From NCBI RefSeq assembly GCF_046557915.1, contig NZ_JBHEBG010000004.1:440634-504633 (forward strand): DNA of 64,000 nucleotides, in the 5' to 3' direction. This document shows, in pieces, positions 40,999 to 48,799 of this stretch (positions are counted from its first letter, which is position 1; each line of letters begins with the position of its first letter). A program made the position numbers and the translations under genes. The DNA is from JBHEBG01 sp046557915 (lineage in GTDB: Bacteria; Bacteroidota; Bacteroidia; Flavobacteriales; Flavobacteriaceae). The notes beneath the pieces are model-generated. The model saw only the letters and a list, made by a program, of their open reading frames with translations. It was not told the DNA's origin and did not search any database.

Positions 40999-42783
40999 CT
41001 AAAAGAAGCCGTCTCTTCTTTTACTTCTTCTTTTTCCCGAATTTCCAGCACCTTCGGACTTGCTATAGGAAGATTTTCTGTCTCTTCGCTTATCGCGTTT
41101 TCTATCCCTGCCTTTTCCGCCACGGCCACGATCCCTGCCGCCACGGCCACCACCGCCACCAGGGTTTTTGGAAACCTCTACGTTTACAAATCTTCCATCT
41201 ACCTTAAAATCGGAGAAGGTCTGTAAAATATTTTCGGTGTGTTCGGCATCGGTGTTAAAGAAGGAAAAGCTATCTTTTACATCTACTTTGTACACCGCAT
41301 CCCTGTCTAAATTTAAAGTGTCCTTAAGGAAATCCTTTAATGACATCCAATCGTAGTTGTCCTTTTCACCTACATTAATGAAATAACGCACAGACCCATT
41401 TGAAGACTGCTCGCCACGACTGTTCCTATCCTTTCTTCTTTCTCCACGACCTTCACCATCGGTAGTATTAAGGTCTTTTGATTTGTTGTAATAATTATAG
41501 AAACGGGTAAACTCTACTGAAATTATTTTTTTGATAAGTTCCTCGCGATCAATGTCCTTTAAAACGTCGTTAATGGCGGGGAGATAGCCATCTACTTCTT
41601 CGTTTATCTTGGTATCCCGTATCTTACTTGCCAAATGGTACAACTGTATTTCGCAGATTTCCATCCCCGTAGGAATTTTTTTAGAGATGAATTTCTGTTG
41701 GATTTTATTCTCGATGGATTTTATCTTGCGTAACTCGCTACGTGTTACGATGACCATGGAAATTCCAGATTTACCTGCTCTTCCCGTACGACCACTTCTG
41801 TGCGTGTACGTTTCTATTTCGTCTGGTAGTTGATAATTGATTACGTGCGTAATATCGTCAACATCTATACCACGGGCAGCTACATCGGTAGCCACCAACA
41901 TTTGGATTTGCTTTTTTCTGAAAGCGTTCATAACCAGATCGCGCTGGTTTTGACTTAGATCGCCATGCAATGCCCCTGCATTATAACCGTCTTCTATTAA
42001 CTTTTCTGCTACTTTCTGAGTGTCTCTTTTTGTTCTACAGAAAACAACGGAAAAAATATCGGGATTGGTATCTGCCAGTCTTTTTAGTGCAGGATAGCGA
42101 TCTCTTCCACCCACCACATAATACTCGTGCTGTACTGTAGAAGTACCGGCATTCTTGGTGCCCACAGTAATTTCTTTTGGGTTATGCATAAACTTCTTGG
42201 CTATTACGGATACCTCTTTGGGCATCGTGGCCGAGAACAACCAAGTGAGTTTTTCTTCGGGTGTATTGGCAAGAATATCCTTAATATCTTCATAGAAACC
42301 CATGTTCAGCATTTCATCGGCCTCATCCAGTACACAATAATCTATTTTGGAGATATCCACCATTCTTCGGCCGATCATATCTTTCATCCGGCCAGGAGTA
42401 GCTACAACAATCTGCGCCCCTCTTTTTATTTGATTGGCCTGTTCAGAAATACTGGCACCACCATAAATGGCAACGGTGTTCAATCCCTTTACATATTTGG
42501 AATATAATTTCAGTTCATTGGTAATCTGGAGACAAAGCTCCCTAGTAGGGGATAATATAAGCCCCTGCGTGGTTCTGCTGCTGCTATCTATTTTTTGGAT
42601 CAACGGAAAACCAAAGGCGGCGGTTTTTCCTGTTCCTGTCTGGGCAAGTGCTACCAGGTCAGTGTCATTTTCCAATAAAATGGGAATTGCTTTTTCTTGT
42701 ACTTCGGAAGGATTTTCGAACCCAAGATCGGAAACGGCATCAATTAAGGGCTTGTTTAGCCCAAGCGCTTCAAATTTTTTCAT
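40999..42783 (-). CDS. DEAD-box RNA helicase with DbpA-type RNA-binding domain
   Basis: A 594-residue helicase. Motifs in order: Q-motif region FEALGLNKPL, AQTGTGKTAAF, PTRELCLQ, VLDEADEMLNMGF, SATMP, and HRSGRTGRAGKSG. After the RecA-like domains, a DbpA/CsdA RNA-binding domain (near residues 455-540; VRYFINVGEKDNYDWMSLKD, FSFFNTDAEHTENILQTF) is followed by a Gly/Arg/Lys-rich tail (GGGGGRGGRDRGRGGKGRDR). It unwinds structured RNA in ribosome assembly or cold response. The leader of about 105 bases is unusually long for this window, and is described separately. Confidence 0.94.
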   Translation of the reverse strand: MKKFEALGLNKPLIDAVSDLGFENPSEVQEKAIPILLENDTDLVALAQTGTGKTAAFGFPLIQKIDSSSRTTQGLILSPTRELCLQITNELKLYSKYVKGLNTVAIYGGASISEQANQIKRGAQIVVATPGRMKDMIGRRMVDISKIDYCVLDEADEMLNMGFYEDIKDILANTPEEKLTWLFSATMPKEVSVIAKKFMHNPKEITVGTKNAGTSTVQHEYYVVGGRDRYPALKRLADTNPDIFSVVFCRTKRDTQKVAEKLIEDGYNAGALHGDLSQNQRDLVMNAFRKKQIQMLVATDVAARGIDVDDITHVINYQLPDEIETYTHRSGRTGRAGKSGISMVIVTRSELRKIKSIENKIQQKFISKKIPTGMEICEIQLYHLASKIRDTKINEEVDGYLPAINDVLKDIDREELIKKIISVEFTRFYNYYNKSKDLNTTDGEGRGERRKDRNSRGEQSSNGSVRYFINVGEKDNYDWMSLKDFLKDTLNLDRDAVYKVDVKDSFSFFNTDAEHTENILQTFSDFKVDGRFVNVEVSKNPGGGGGRGGRDRGRGGKGRDRKRDKRRDRKSSYSKSEGAGNSGKRRSKRRDGFF

Positions 42784-42899
42784 AATAAGTTATACTTAAT
42801 CGCAAATATGTATGTTGCATAGAGCGATTATCGCAATAACCTATTGTACTCAGCGCAACACATGCTATACCAGCGGCGTTAATTAAAGCGGCAAAGGTA
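42784..42899 (-). promoter_or_regulatory. Promoter and long leader of the helicase gene
   Basis: On the minus strand TACCTTTG (complement of 42892-42899) is an exact -7 element. Transcription would leave a leader of about 100 bases before the ATG at 42783, containing the small inverted repeat GCGAT-A-ATCGC (around 42822-42832). Long structured leaders are known for cold-induced helicases; that this one is regulatory is inference. Confidence 0.5.
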
Positions 42900-42947
42900 G
42901 TGCTAATTATTAACATGGTGATGTGGAATGCAATAATACTTAATGGG

Positions 42948-43577
42948 TTAGGGTGCAAGGGTCCATCCGTAACCAAAAATGGCAACCCCAATGAGTCCAA
43001 AACAGATCATAGAAAAGATGAAACCTCTTTGTAGTTTTGGACTATCGGTAATGATAAGACATACTGCACCAAGAACAATGCAAATTTGAAAGAAAACAAT
43101 GCCCAAACCAAACTTTCTTACTGCTCTTTCATAGCCTGTGGTAAGTACTTCCCATTCGCGCAGACCCACTATTTTTCCCATTTCCCCATCCAGATCCTGT
43201 ACCCAGTAGTCTTTTGGAATATTGGCCGACCCCATGAGGATCTCCGTTTTTTCGGCGTTGTACTTTAAAATCAATTTTTTGGTCTCCTTAATTTTCTCCT
43301 TTATGGGATCTGGGTCCGCCGTAACCGATAAGGTGCTTAATATGGATTCTAAATAATTGAGCTCGTTTTCCTTTAGAACTTGTTTTATGCTTTTTGCTTG
43401 GTACCAATCCGTATAACTTGTGTGTTTGTTATGTGCAATTAGCCTATTCTCCTCCAAGGTGCTCGATACCATTTCTGCTATGGCCATCAGGGCTGCAAAT
43501 AAAACAATAAGTACACCGCTAATTAATTTGAGACGCTTAGGGTGTAGCAACCTTATTAGGGGTTTGTAATCTGTCAT
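42948..43577 (-). CDS. Membrane protein, DUF4337-like
   Basis: A 209-residue protein with one N-terminal hydrophobic segment (LKLISGVLIVLFAALMAIAE) and two C-terminal ones (LGIVFFQICIVLGAVCLIIT and GFIFSMICFGLIGVAIFGYG), separated by a charged helical region. The SYTDWYQAKSIKQVLKENEL motif fits family DUF4337, which I recognise with moderate certainty. Function unknown. It lies four bases after rdgB on the same strand and is probably co-transcribed. A 164-base gap with the helicase promoter follows. Confidence 0.7.
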   Translation of the reverse strand: MTDYKPLIRLLHPKRLKLISGVLIVLFAALMAIAEMVSSTLEENRLIAHNKHTSYTDWYQAKSIKQVLKENELNYLESILSTLSVTADPDPIKEKIKETKKLILKYNAEKTEILMGSANIPKDYWVQDLDGEMGKIVGLREWEVLTTGYERAVRKFGLGIVFFQICIVLGAVCLIITDSPKLQRGFIFSMICFGLIGVAIFGYGWTLAP

Positions 43578-43581
43578 CTTT

Positions 43582-44154
43582 TTATTTTTTCAAATGGGTT
43601 ATCAATTTTTGAATGGCTATTCCCCTGTGACTTATCTTGTTCTTGGTTGTCAGGGGCAGTTCTGCGAAAGTACCGTTGTGTCCGTTGGGTTTAAAGATGG
43701 GGTCGTAACCAAAACCTTTTGTACCCTGCATCCTTTCCGTGATTACTCCTTTTACAGTACCTATAAACAGTTGCCTTTGTCCTTCCAGATTTAAAGCGAT
43801 CACTGTTTTAAATTGTGCCTCCCGGTTAGCTTCATTTTTAAGCTGGCCTAGTAATTTGTCTATATTGTCCAAAGCGTTCTTTTGCTCACCTGCATAGCGG
43901 GCAGTATGTACGCCCGGGGCTCCGTTTAGTGCCTCTACAAGAAGGCCCGTATCATCTGCAAAACAAGGATACCCATAATGTTCGGTAACAAAATCGGCTT
44001 TTAACTGGGCATTGCCTTCTAGGGTGGCTGCCGTTTCCGGAATTTCTTTATTGCAACCGATGTCCGTTAGGGATACTAATTTTATATGCTTGGGAAGTAG
44101 AAGTTTTACTTCTTTCAATTTGTTTGGGTTATGCGTTGCAAAAACAAGTTTCAT
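43582..44154 (-). CDS. rdgB: Non-canonical purine NTP pyrophosphatase (RdgB/HAM1)
   Basis: A 190-residue enzyme. The N-terminal motif is FATHNPNKLKEVK; then PCFADDTGLLVEALNGAPGV with the catalytic Asp; and EGNAQLKADFV and GFGYDPIFKPNG. It hydrolyses dITP, XTP and related bases to monophosphates and keeps them from DNA. It is the first gene of a small minus-strand unit with the DUF4337-like gene. Confidence 0.95.
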   Translation of the reverse strand: MKLVFATHNPNKLKEVKLLLPKHIKLVSLTDIGCNKEIPETAATLEGNAQLKADFVTEHYGYPCFADDTGLLVEALNGAPGVHTARYAGEQKNALDNIDKLLGQLKNEANREAQFKTVIALNLEGQRQLFIGTVKGVITERMQGTKGFGYDPIFKPNGHNGTFAELPLTTKNKISHRGIAIQKLITHLKK

Positions 44155-44232
44155 TTTTTATAAATCCTCCTGAAGAAAGTAAAAATTGAGCTGAGCGAAA
44201 TTAATGAATTTATTTTCTTGTTAATTTGTAAT

Positions 44233-44685
44233 ATGAAATTAAAAATTCCGCCTGCCGTTGTAGTAGTTGTTTTTGGATTGTTGATGTATACATTGGCAAA
44301 ATTTTTACCTGTTGGCTATTTCGATTTTTTTGGACGAAAATATCTTATAAAACTGTTATTGGTTTTGGCCATTGGCATAGTGATCATTGCACAGATACAG
44401 TTTTTTAGAAAAAAGACCACGGTAAACCCCATGGCACCTTCCAAGGCTTCCTATTTGGTAACTACGGGTATTTATTCCTATTCTAGAAACCCTATGTATT
44501 TGGGAATGCTACTTATTTTATTGGCTTGGGGCCTGTCTCTCGGAAATGCGTTCAATACCTTATTGGCAGCTGGCTTTGTTGCTTATATGAATGCGTTTCA
44601 GATTATACCCGAGGAAGAAAAACTACAGAAAAATTTTGGAAAGGAATATCAACAATATTGTGTCTTGGTAAGACGTTGGTTTTAA
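44233..44685 (+). CDS. Isoprenylcysteine carboxyl methyltransferase-like membrane protein
   Basis: A 150-residue protein with four hydrophobic segments from the ATG at 44233 (MKLKIPPAVVVVVFGLLMYT); an upstream TTG at 44218 would add five residues. Motifs: TGIYSYSRNPMYLGMLLILL and the C-terminal EEEKLQKNFGKEYQQYCVLV, which is the ICMT/PEMT-type methyltransferase pattern (NPMYLG and E...F...Y). The substrate is unknown, possibly a lipid. It is the last gene before the SatD operon and is separated from it by 120 bases holding three direct repeats. Confidence 0.88.
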   Translation: MKLKIPPAVVVVVFGLLMYTLAKFLPVGYFDFFGRKYLIKLLLVLAIGIVIIAQIQFFRKKTTVNPMAPSKASYLVTTGIYSYSRNPMYLGMLLILLAWGLSLGNAFNTLLAAGFVAYMNAFQIIPEEEKLQKNFGKEYQQYCVLVRRWF

Positions 44686-44723
44686 CAATAAGGATAATAT
44701 CAGGTAATTACTTAATATAATTA

Positions 44724-44802
44724 AATATTAGCTTTTTAACTTATATAGTATAAATATTAGCTTTTTAGCTTATAAATTATTATATTAGCACTTTAACTTA
44801 TA
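44724..44802 (+). repeat. Three direct repeats upstream of satD
   Basis: A 22-base unit, AATATTAGCTTTTTAACTTA plus TA, occurs at 44724-44745, 44753-44774 (one change, TTTTTAGCTT) and 44781-44802 (TATATTAGCACTTTAACTTA start). The starts are 29 and 28 bases apart, near three helical turns. The third copy contains TATATTAG, a near match to the -7 box, and ends three bases before the satD ATG at 44806. The layout is that of operator repeats for a DNA-binding protein, perhaps SatD itself through its helix-turn-helix. Confidence 0.75.
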
Positions 44803-44805
44803 ATA

Positions 44806-45417
44806 ATGATAGGAATTATTACAGGGGATATTATCAATTCTGGGAACAACCAAGACTCCCAATGGATCGGGATATTAAAAAAATACCTAGCTAGATTGGG
44901 AAAACCTGGAACCGACTGGGAGATATATCGAGGAGATGAATTTCAAGTGCGGGTACCCGTGGAAAATACCTTGCGTACTGCTATTCATCTAAAGGCATTG
45001 GTAAAAACTATAAAAGGGTTAGATGTACGTATCGGTATCGGCATAGGGGAAGAAACTTATAGAGGTGATACGGTCAGTGAGTCTAACGGGCCGGCATATC
45101 AACGTTCTGGCCGTACATTTAACAGCTTGCGGGAACAAAAATTGAATATGGCAATTTCTTTTGGTTATGAGCGCCCCGACATAACACTAAACCTAATGCT
45201 AAAATTGGCATTGGATTTTATGGATCATTGGTCTACCGTTTCCGCAGAAATAGTGGCCTTGGCATTGGAAAGACCAGATGCTTCTCAAAAAACAACTGCT
45301 AAACAGCTTAATATACAGCAATCTGCAGTTAGCCAGCGCCAAAAACGGGCCAGATTGGATTTGGTATTCGAACTTTTGGCCTATTATACCCTAACTCTAA
45401 AAGAAATCTATAAATGA
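44806..45417 (+). CDS. SatD family protein: cyclase-like domain plus helix-turn-helix
   Basis: A 203-residue cytoplasmic protein of family SatD. The N-terminal part is IITGDIINSG (Asp8) followed by EIYRGDEFQVRV (Asp44), then VRIGIGIGEETYRGDTVSES and NGPAYQRSGRTFNSLREQ. By eye this matches class III nucleotidyl cyclases: two metal Asp positions in the same places, and the late Asn-x3-Arg motif is replaced by Gln-x3-Arg (YQRSGR). Residues 161-185 (QLNIQQSAVSQRQKRARLDL) form a helix-turn-helix. A nucleotide-sensing or nucleotide-making transcription regulator is likely by inference. Its stop overlaps the DUF3307 start (ATGA), and three direct repeats lie upstream. Confidence 0.85.
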   Translation: MIGIITGDIINSGNNQDSQWIGILKKYLARLGKPGTDWEIYRGDEFQVRVPVENTLRTAIHLKALVKTIKGLDVRIGIGIGEETYRGDTVSESNGPAYQRSGRTFNSLREQKLNMAISFGYERPDITLNLMLKLALDFMDHWSTVSAEIVALALERPDASQKTTAKQLNIQQSAVSQRQKRARLDLVFELLAYYTLTLKEIYK

Positions 45418-46112
45418 TATTGTTTATAAAATTATTGCTGGCCCATCTTATAGGTGATTTTTTGTTGCAACCTGCCCGTTGGGTAATACATAAAGAAAGC
45501 CATAAGGCCGCATCCAAGTACCTATATTTTCATGTGCTATTGCATTTTGTGGTCACCATGCTACTGCTATGGGATATTACCCAATGGAAACTGGTACTGG
45601 TAATAACCGTTTCACATTATTTCATAGATGCGGGTAAACTATATGCAAATCCGTTTTTTAAGAACCAGGCAATTCCTTTTTTCATAGACCAGTTTCTGCA
45701 TATAGGTGTGCTATATGCTTGTGCATATCATCTTAATTTAACCGAGCATACCCTCCAACTGGTATCCCAAATAGATTGGGCTCTGGTAACAGCGGTGGTA
45801 TTTGTAAGCTTTCCGGCCGCCATAATAATGGGCAAGCTATTGGAGGGGTTGTCAGACCAAATTACCTTAGATCATAAGTCCCTGCCGCATGCCGGAAAAT
45901 ATATAGGTATTTTAGAGCGGTTGTTTGTTTTGGTATTCATCATTTTGGGCAGATGGGAGGCCATTGGTCTATTAATTACCGCAAAATCCGTATTTAGATT
46001 CAACGATCTCAAAGATACCAACAATAGAAAATTGACCGAATATATTTTAATTGGCACCTTGGTAAGCTTCGGATTGGCTATTTTAACCGGCATTCTCTAC
46101 ACGCGCATTTAA
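45414..46112 (+). CDS. DUF3307 family membrane protein
   Basis: A 232-residue protein with six or seven hydrophobic segments and conserved polar positions inside them: KLLLAHLIGDFLLQPARWVI has His and Asp at the start, HVLLHFVVTMLLLWDI and VSHYFIDAGKLY follow, then ALVTAVVFVSFPAAIIMGKL and ERLFVLVFIILGRWEAIGLL. This is the known family DUF3307, with unknown function; the HLxGDFLLQ motif suggests a metal or lipid site in the membrane. Its start overlaps the satD stop by four bases. Pairing with SatD is recurrent in other bacteria as I know it, so the two are likely one system. Confidence 0.85.
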   Translation: MILFIKLLLAHLIGDFLLQPARWVIHKESHKAASKYLYFHVLLHFVVTMLLLWDITQWKLVLVITVSHYFIDAGKLYANPFFKNQAIPFFIDQFLHIGVLYACAYHLNLTEHTLQLVSQIDWALVTAVVFVSFPAAIIMGKLLEGLSDQITLDHKSLPHAGKYIGILERLFVLVFIILGRWEAIGLLITAKSVFRFNDLKDTNNRKLTEYILIGTLVSFGLAILTGILYTRI

Positions 46113-46150
46113 AAGCTGGAAAAATATAACTGTACACCATGTCGCCACTA

Positions 46151-46287
46151 AATTCTATCGCATCGCATAACTGAAAATTGTGATATCTGTAATTTTGACA
46201 GCTTATTTAAAACAATTTCGCATTAAAATGTGAGTAACTATAGTGCTAAAACACTTTTAGTTCAAAAACGGAAAATGCGATAGAATT
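46151..46287. repeat. 13-bp inverted repeat pair upstream of serA
   Basis: AATTCTATCGCAT at 46151-46163 and ATGCGATAGAATT at 46275-46287 are perfect inverted copies 111 bases apart. CGCAT recurs at 46164-46168 and around 46219-46223, and a smaller inverted repeat CTAAAA-CAC-TTTTAG lies at 46246-46260. The right arm ends seven bases before a -7-like TACTTTTA (46294-46301), so it overlaps the promoter spacer. The rest of this 208-base gap has no gene. Confidence 0.65.
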
Positions 46288-46320
46288 AATTTCTACTTTT
46301 ACGGTTTAATTTTTTAATAA

Positions 46321-48213
46321 ATGATAGCAGTGGGCAGAAAGTACGTATTCGATTTTGATAGTACCCTAACACGGGTAGAAGCATTGGATGTACTTGCAGA
46401 AATGACTTTACAAGGTAAATCCAACAGGGATGAAATCGTAGAAGAAATTCAAAAGATCACCAATTTGGGAATCGACGGGGATATTTCGTTTACCGAATCC
46501 TTGGAAAGAAGGATAAAACTATTAAATGCCCATAAAAATGATCTCGATGGGCTTGTGAAGGAATTACGTCAGAAAATTTCAAAATCTATCGAATCCAATA
46601 AGGAATTCTTTCAGAATTACTCGGACGACATTTATGTCATTTCCTGTGGTTTTAAAGAATTTATAGATCCTATCGTGGAGGAATATAACATTCCATCCGA
46701 CCGCGTTTATGCCAATACTTTTAGGTTTGATGACGCAGGAAAGATCATCGGTTTTGATGAAGAAAATGTACTGGCCTCCCATAATGGAAAAATAGAATGC
46801 CTAAAAAATTTGGACCTAGAAGGTGAAGTGCAGGTAATAGGCGATGGATATAGCGATTATGTGATGCGAGAAGCCGGCATAGCCGATAAGTTTTTTGCTT
46901 ATACAGAAAATGTGCATCGCGAGAAAGCAGCCAATAATGCCGATCATGTGGCTCCAAATTTGGACGAATTTTTGTTTGTGAACGATTTGCCCAGAAAAAT
47001 ATCGTACCCAAAAAACAGGATAAAGATTCTATTATTGGAAAACGTGCACCCGGCTGCCTTCGATAATCTTTCCGAAGACGGTTTTTCTGTAGAATTGGTG
47101 AAACATAGCCTTTCTGAGGATGAGCTAATAAAAAAAATAAAAGGGGTACATGTTTTGGGCATTAGGTCTAAGACCCAAGTTACCAAACGTGTACTGGAAG
47201 CGGCCAACAAATTACTGGTAGTAGGGGCGTTTTGTATAGGAACTACACAGATAGACCTCGATAATTGTAAGAGAAAGGGAGTTGTGGTATTTAACGCGCC
47301 CTATAGTAATACCAGGTCGGTTGTGGAGCTTGCCATAGGGCAGATTATTATGTTGATGCGCAACGTATTTCCCAGAAGCATGGAGATACACAAGGGTGAA
47401 TGGAACAAAACCGCGGCAAACTCTAGAGAAGTTAGGGGCAAAAACTTGGGTATTTTAGGTTATGGCAATATTGGAAAACAGCTATCTGTTTTGGCAGAAG
47501 CCATAGGTATGCGTGTTTACTATTATGATATAGAGGATAGGTTGGCCTTGGGGAACGCCACAAAATGTAATTCCCTAGAAGATTTGTTGAGTATTTCCGA
47601 TGTGGTTACCCTGCATATAGACGATAATAGGGCCAACAAAAATTTTATGGGCGAACGAGAAATAAGCCAAATGAAACAAGGCGCAATGTTAATAAACCTT
47701 TCACGGGGATTTGTTGTTGATATAGCAGCTTTGGTCGCAGCGCTTAAAAGTGGTAAACTGGCCGGAGCAGCTGTGGATGTTTACCCCGAAGAACCTAGGA
47801 GCAATGGTAAGTTTGTTTCCGAGCTACAAGGACTCAACAACGTTATTTTAACCCCTCATGTTGGCGGAAGTACTGAAGAAGCTCAGCGTAATATAGCCGA
47901 TTTTGTGCCAAACAAAATAATGGATTACATAAATTCTGGTAACACTGTTGATGCCGTTAATTTCCCCAACATTAGGTTGCCAAAACAAAATAAAGCCCAT
48001 AGATTTTTACATATCCATAAGAACGTTCCCGGTATTATGGCAAAAATCAATGAGGTGCTCGCAACCTATGAAATGAATATTTCCGGACAGTACCTTTCTA
48101 CCGACAATGAGGTAGGTTATGTTATTACAGATCTGGACAAAGAGTACAACAAAGATGTGGTTAAAGCACTTAAAAAAGTGGAAAACACTATTAAATTCAG
48201 GGTTTTATACTAG
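46321..48213 (+). CDS. serA: Fused phosphoserine phosphatase - D-3-phosphoglycerate dehydrogenase
   Basis: A 630-residue two-enzyme fusion. Residues 1-220 are a HAD phosphatase of the SerB type: YVFDFDSTLTRVEAL with Asp11 and Asp13, VISCGFKEFIDPIVEEY, and VIGDGYSDYVMREAG. Residues 235-550 are a SerA-type 2-hydroxyacid dehydrogenase with a Rossmann motif (LGILGYGNIGKQL), LINLSRGFVVD and HVGGSTEEAQRN. The C-terminal 75 residues form an ACT-like domain (HKNVPGIMAKINEVLATYEM). One polypeptide would thus oxidise 3-phosphoglycerate and dephosphorylate phosphoserine, the first and last steps of serine synthesis. Upstream lies a 208-base region with a 13-bp inverted repeat pair. Confidence 0.93.
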   Translation: MIAVGRKYVFDFDSTLTRVEALDVLAEMTLQGKSNRDEIVEEIQKITNLGIDGDISFTESLERRIKLLNAHKNDLDGLVKELRQKISKSIESNKEFFQNYSDDIYVISCGFKEFIDPIVEEYNIPSDRVYANTFRFDDAGKIIGFDEENVLASHNGKIECLKNLDLEGEVQVIGDGYSDYVMREAGIADKFFAYTENVHREKAANNADHVAPNLDEFLFVNDLPRKISYPKNRIKILLLENVHPAAFDNLSEDGFSVELVKHSLSEDELIKKIKGVHVLGIRSKTQVTKRVLEAANKLLVVGAFCIGTTQIDLDNCKRKGVVVFNAPYSNTRSVVELAIGQIIMLMRNVFPRSMEIHKGEWNKTAANSREVRGKNLGILGYGNIGKQLSVLAEAIGMRVYYYDIEDRLALGNATKCNSLEDLLSISDVVTLHIDDNRANKNFMGEREISQMKQGAMLINLSRGFVVDIAALVAALKSGKLAGAAVDVYPEEPRSNGKFVSELQGLNNVILTPHVGGSTEEAQRNIADFVPNKIMDYINSGNTVDAVNFPNIRLPKQNKAHRFLHIHKNVPGIMAKINEVLATYEMNISGQYLSTDNEVGYVITDLDKEYNKDVVKALKKVENTIKFRVLY

Positions 48214-48241
48214 CTTTTACTTCTGGCTAAAATTTTAATTG

Positions 48242-48715
48242 CTACCTATGATGATAGGGCTCATTCTTAAGAATGGTAAAGGCTCTATAGATTTGTTCTA
48301 CCGCAAAAAGGCGTATCATCTGATGGGAAAAAGTCATTTTGGAAAAACTTATTTGTCCCTGAGCTTTGGCATAAACCGCATGGCTAAACCCGTAAGGTCC
48401 GCCTATAGCAAAAACCAATTGTCTGGTACCGGCGTTCATTTTTTTTTGTAGGTATTCCGAAAACCCAATAGAAGTAAACTGCTGCCCTTTTTCATCGAGT
48501 AGAACAAGCACATCCGTTGGACTTAAACTCTTAAGTATAATGGCTCCCTCTTGTTCTTTTTGTTGGGTTTCGGATAAGTGTTTCGCATTTTTTAAATCGG
48601 GAATTACCCGTATCTCAAATTTTATATAGTGCTTAAGTCTACGCTCATATTCCGCGATCATTTGAACGAGCGGCTTGCTGTCCGTTTTGCCAATAACAAG
48701 AAGTTTTATCGTCAT
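48242..48715 (-). CDS. rlmH: 23S rRNA pseudouridine-1915 N3-methyltransferase
   Basis: A 157-residue SPOUT methyltransferase. It carries LLVIGKTDSKPLVQMIAEYE, DVLVLLDEKGQQFTSIGFSE and FAIGGPYGFSHAVYAKAQGQ, and ends with the C-terminal EQIYRAFTILKNEPYHHR, which is almost identical to the RlmH tail (RAxxIxxGxPYHR). It methylates pseudouridine 1915 in helix 69. It is convergent with serA and diverges from nadC. Confidence 0.95.
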   Translation of the reverse strand: MTIKLLVIGKTDSKPLVQMIAEYERRLKHYIKFEIRVIPDLKNAKHLSETQQKEQEGAIILKSLSPTDVLVLLDEKGQQFTSIGFSEYLQKKMNAGTRQLVFAIGGPYGFSHAVYAKAQGQISFSKMTFSHQMIRLFAVEQIYRAFTILKNEPYHHR

Positions 48716-48799
48716 ACGCCAAAGTTATAACTTTCAACTTATAGGATTTCTTTATTGGGTTTTGTTTTTAGTAAATTAGCGCAAAACAAAAACCCCTCG

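Noticed and set aside
44724..44802. Possible small CRISPR array
   Set aside because: The units are AT-rich and imperfect, the gaps between them are only six or seven bases, and there are no cas genes. Operator repeats fit better.
44926..44955. SatD as a diguanylate cyclase because of its GDEF sequence
   Set aside because: Only the tetrapeptide GDEF is present, without the flanking GGDEF context and the downstream residues of that family. The wider pattern fits class III cyclases instead.
46151..46287. Insertion sequence or MITE with 13-bp terminal inverted repeats
   Set aside because: No transposase, no clean target-site duplication at the ends, and the right arm sits in the promoter of serA. 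Kept only as an alternative reading.
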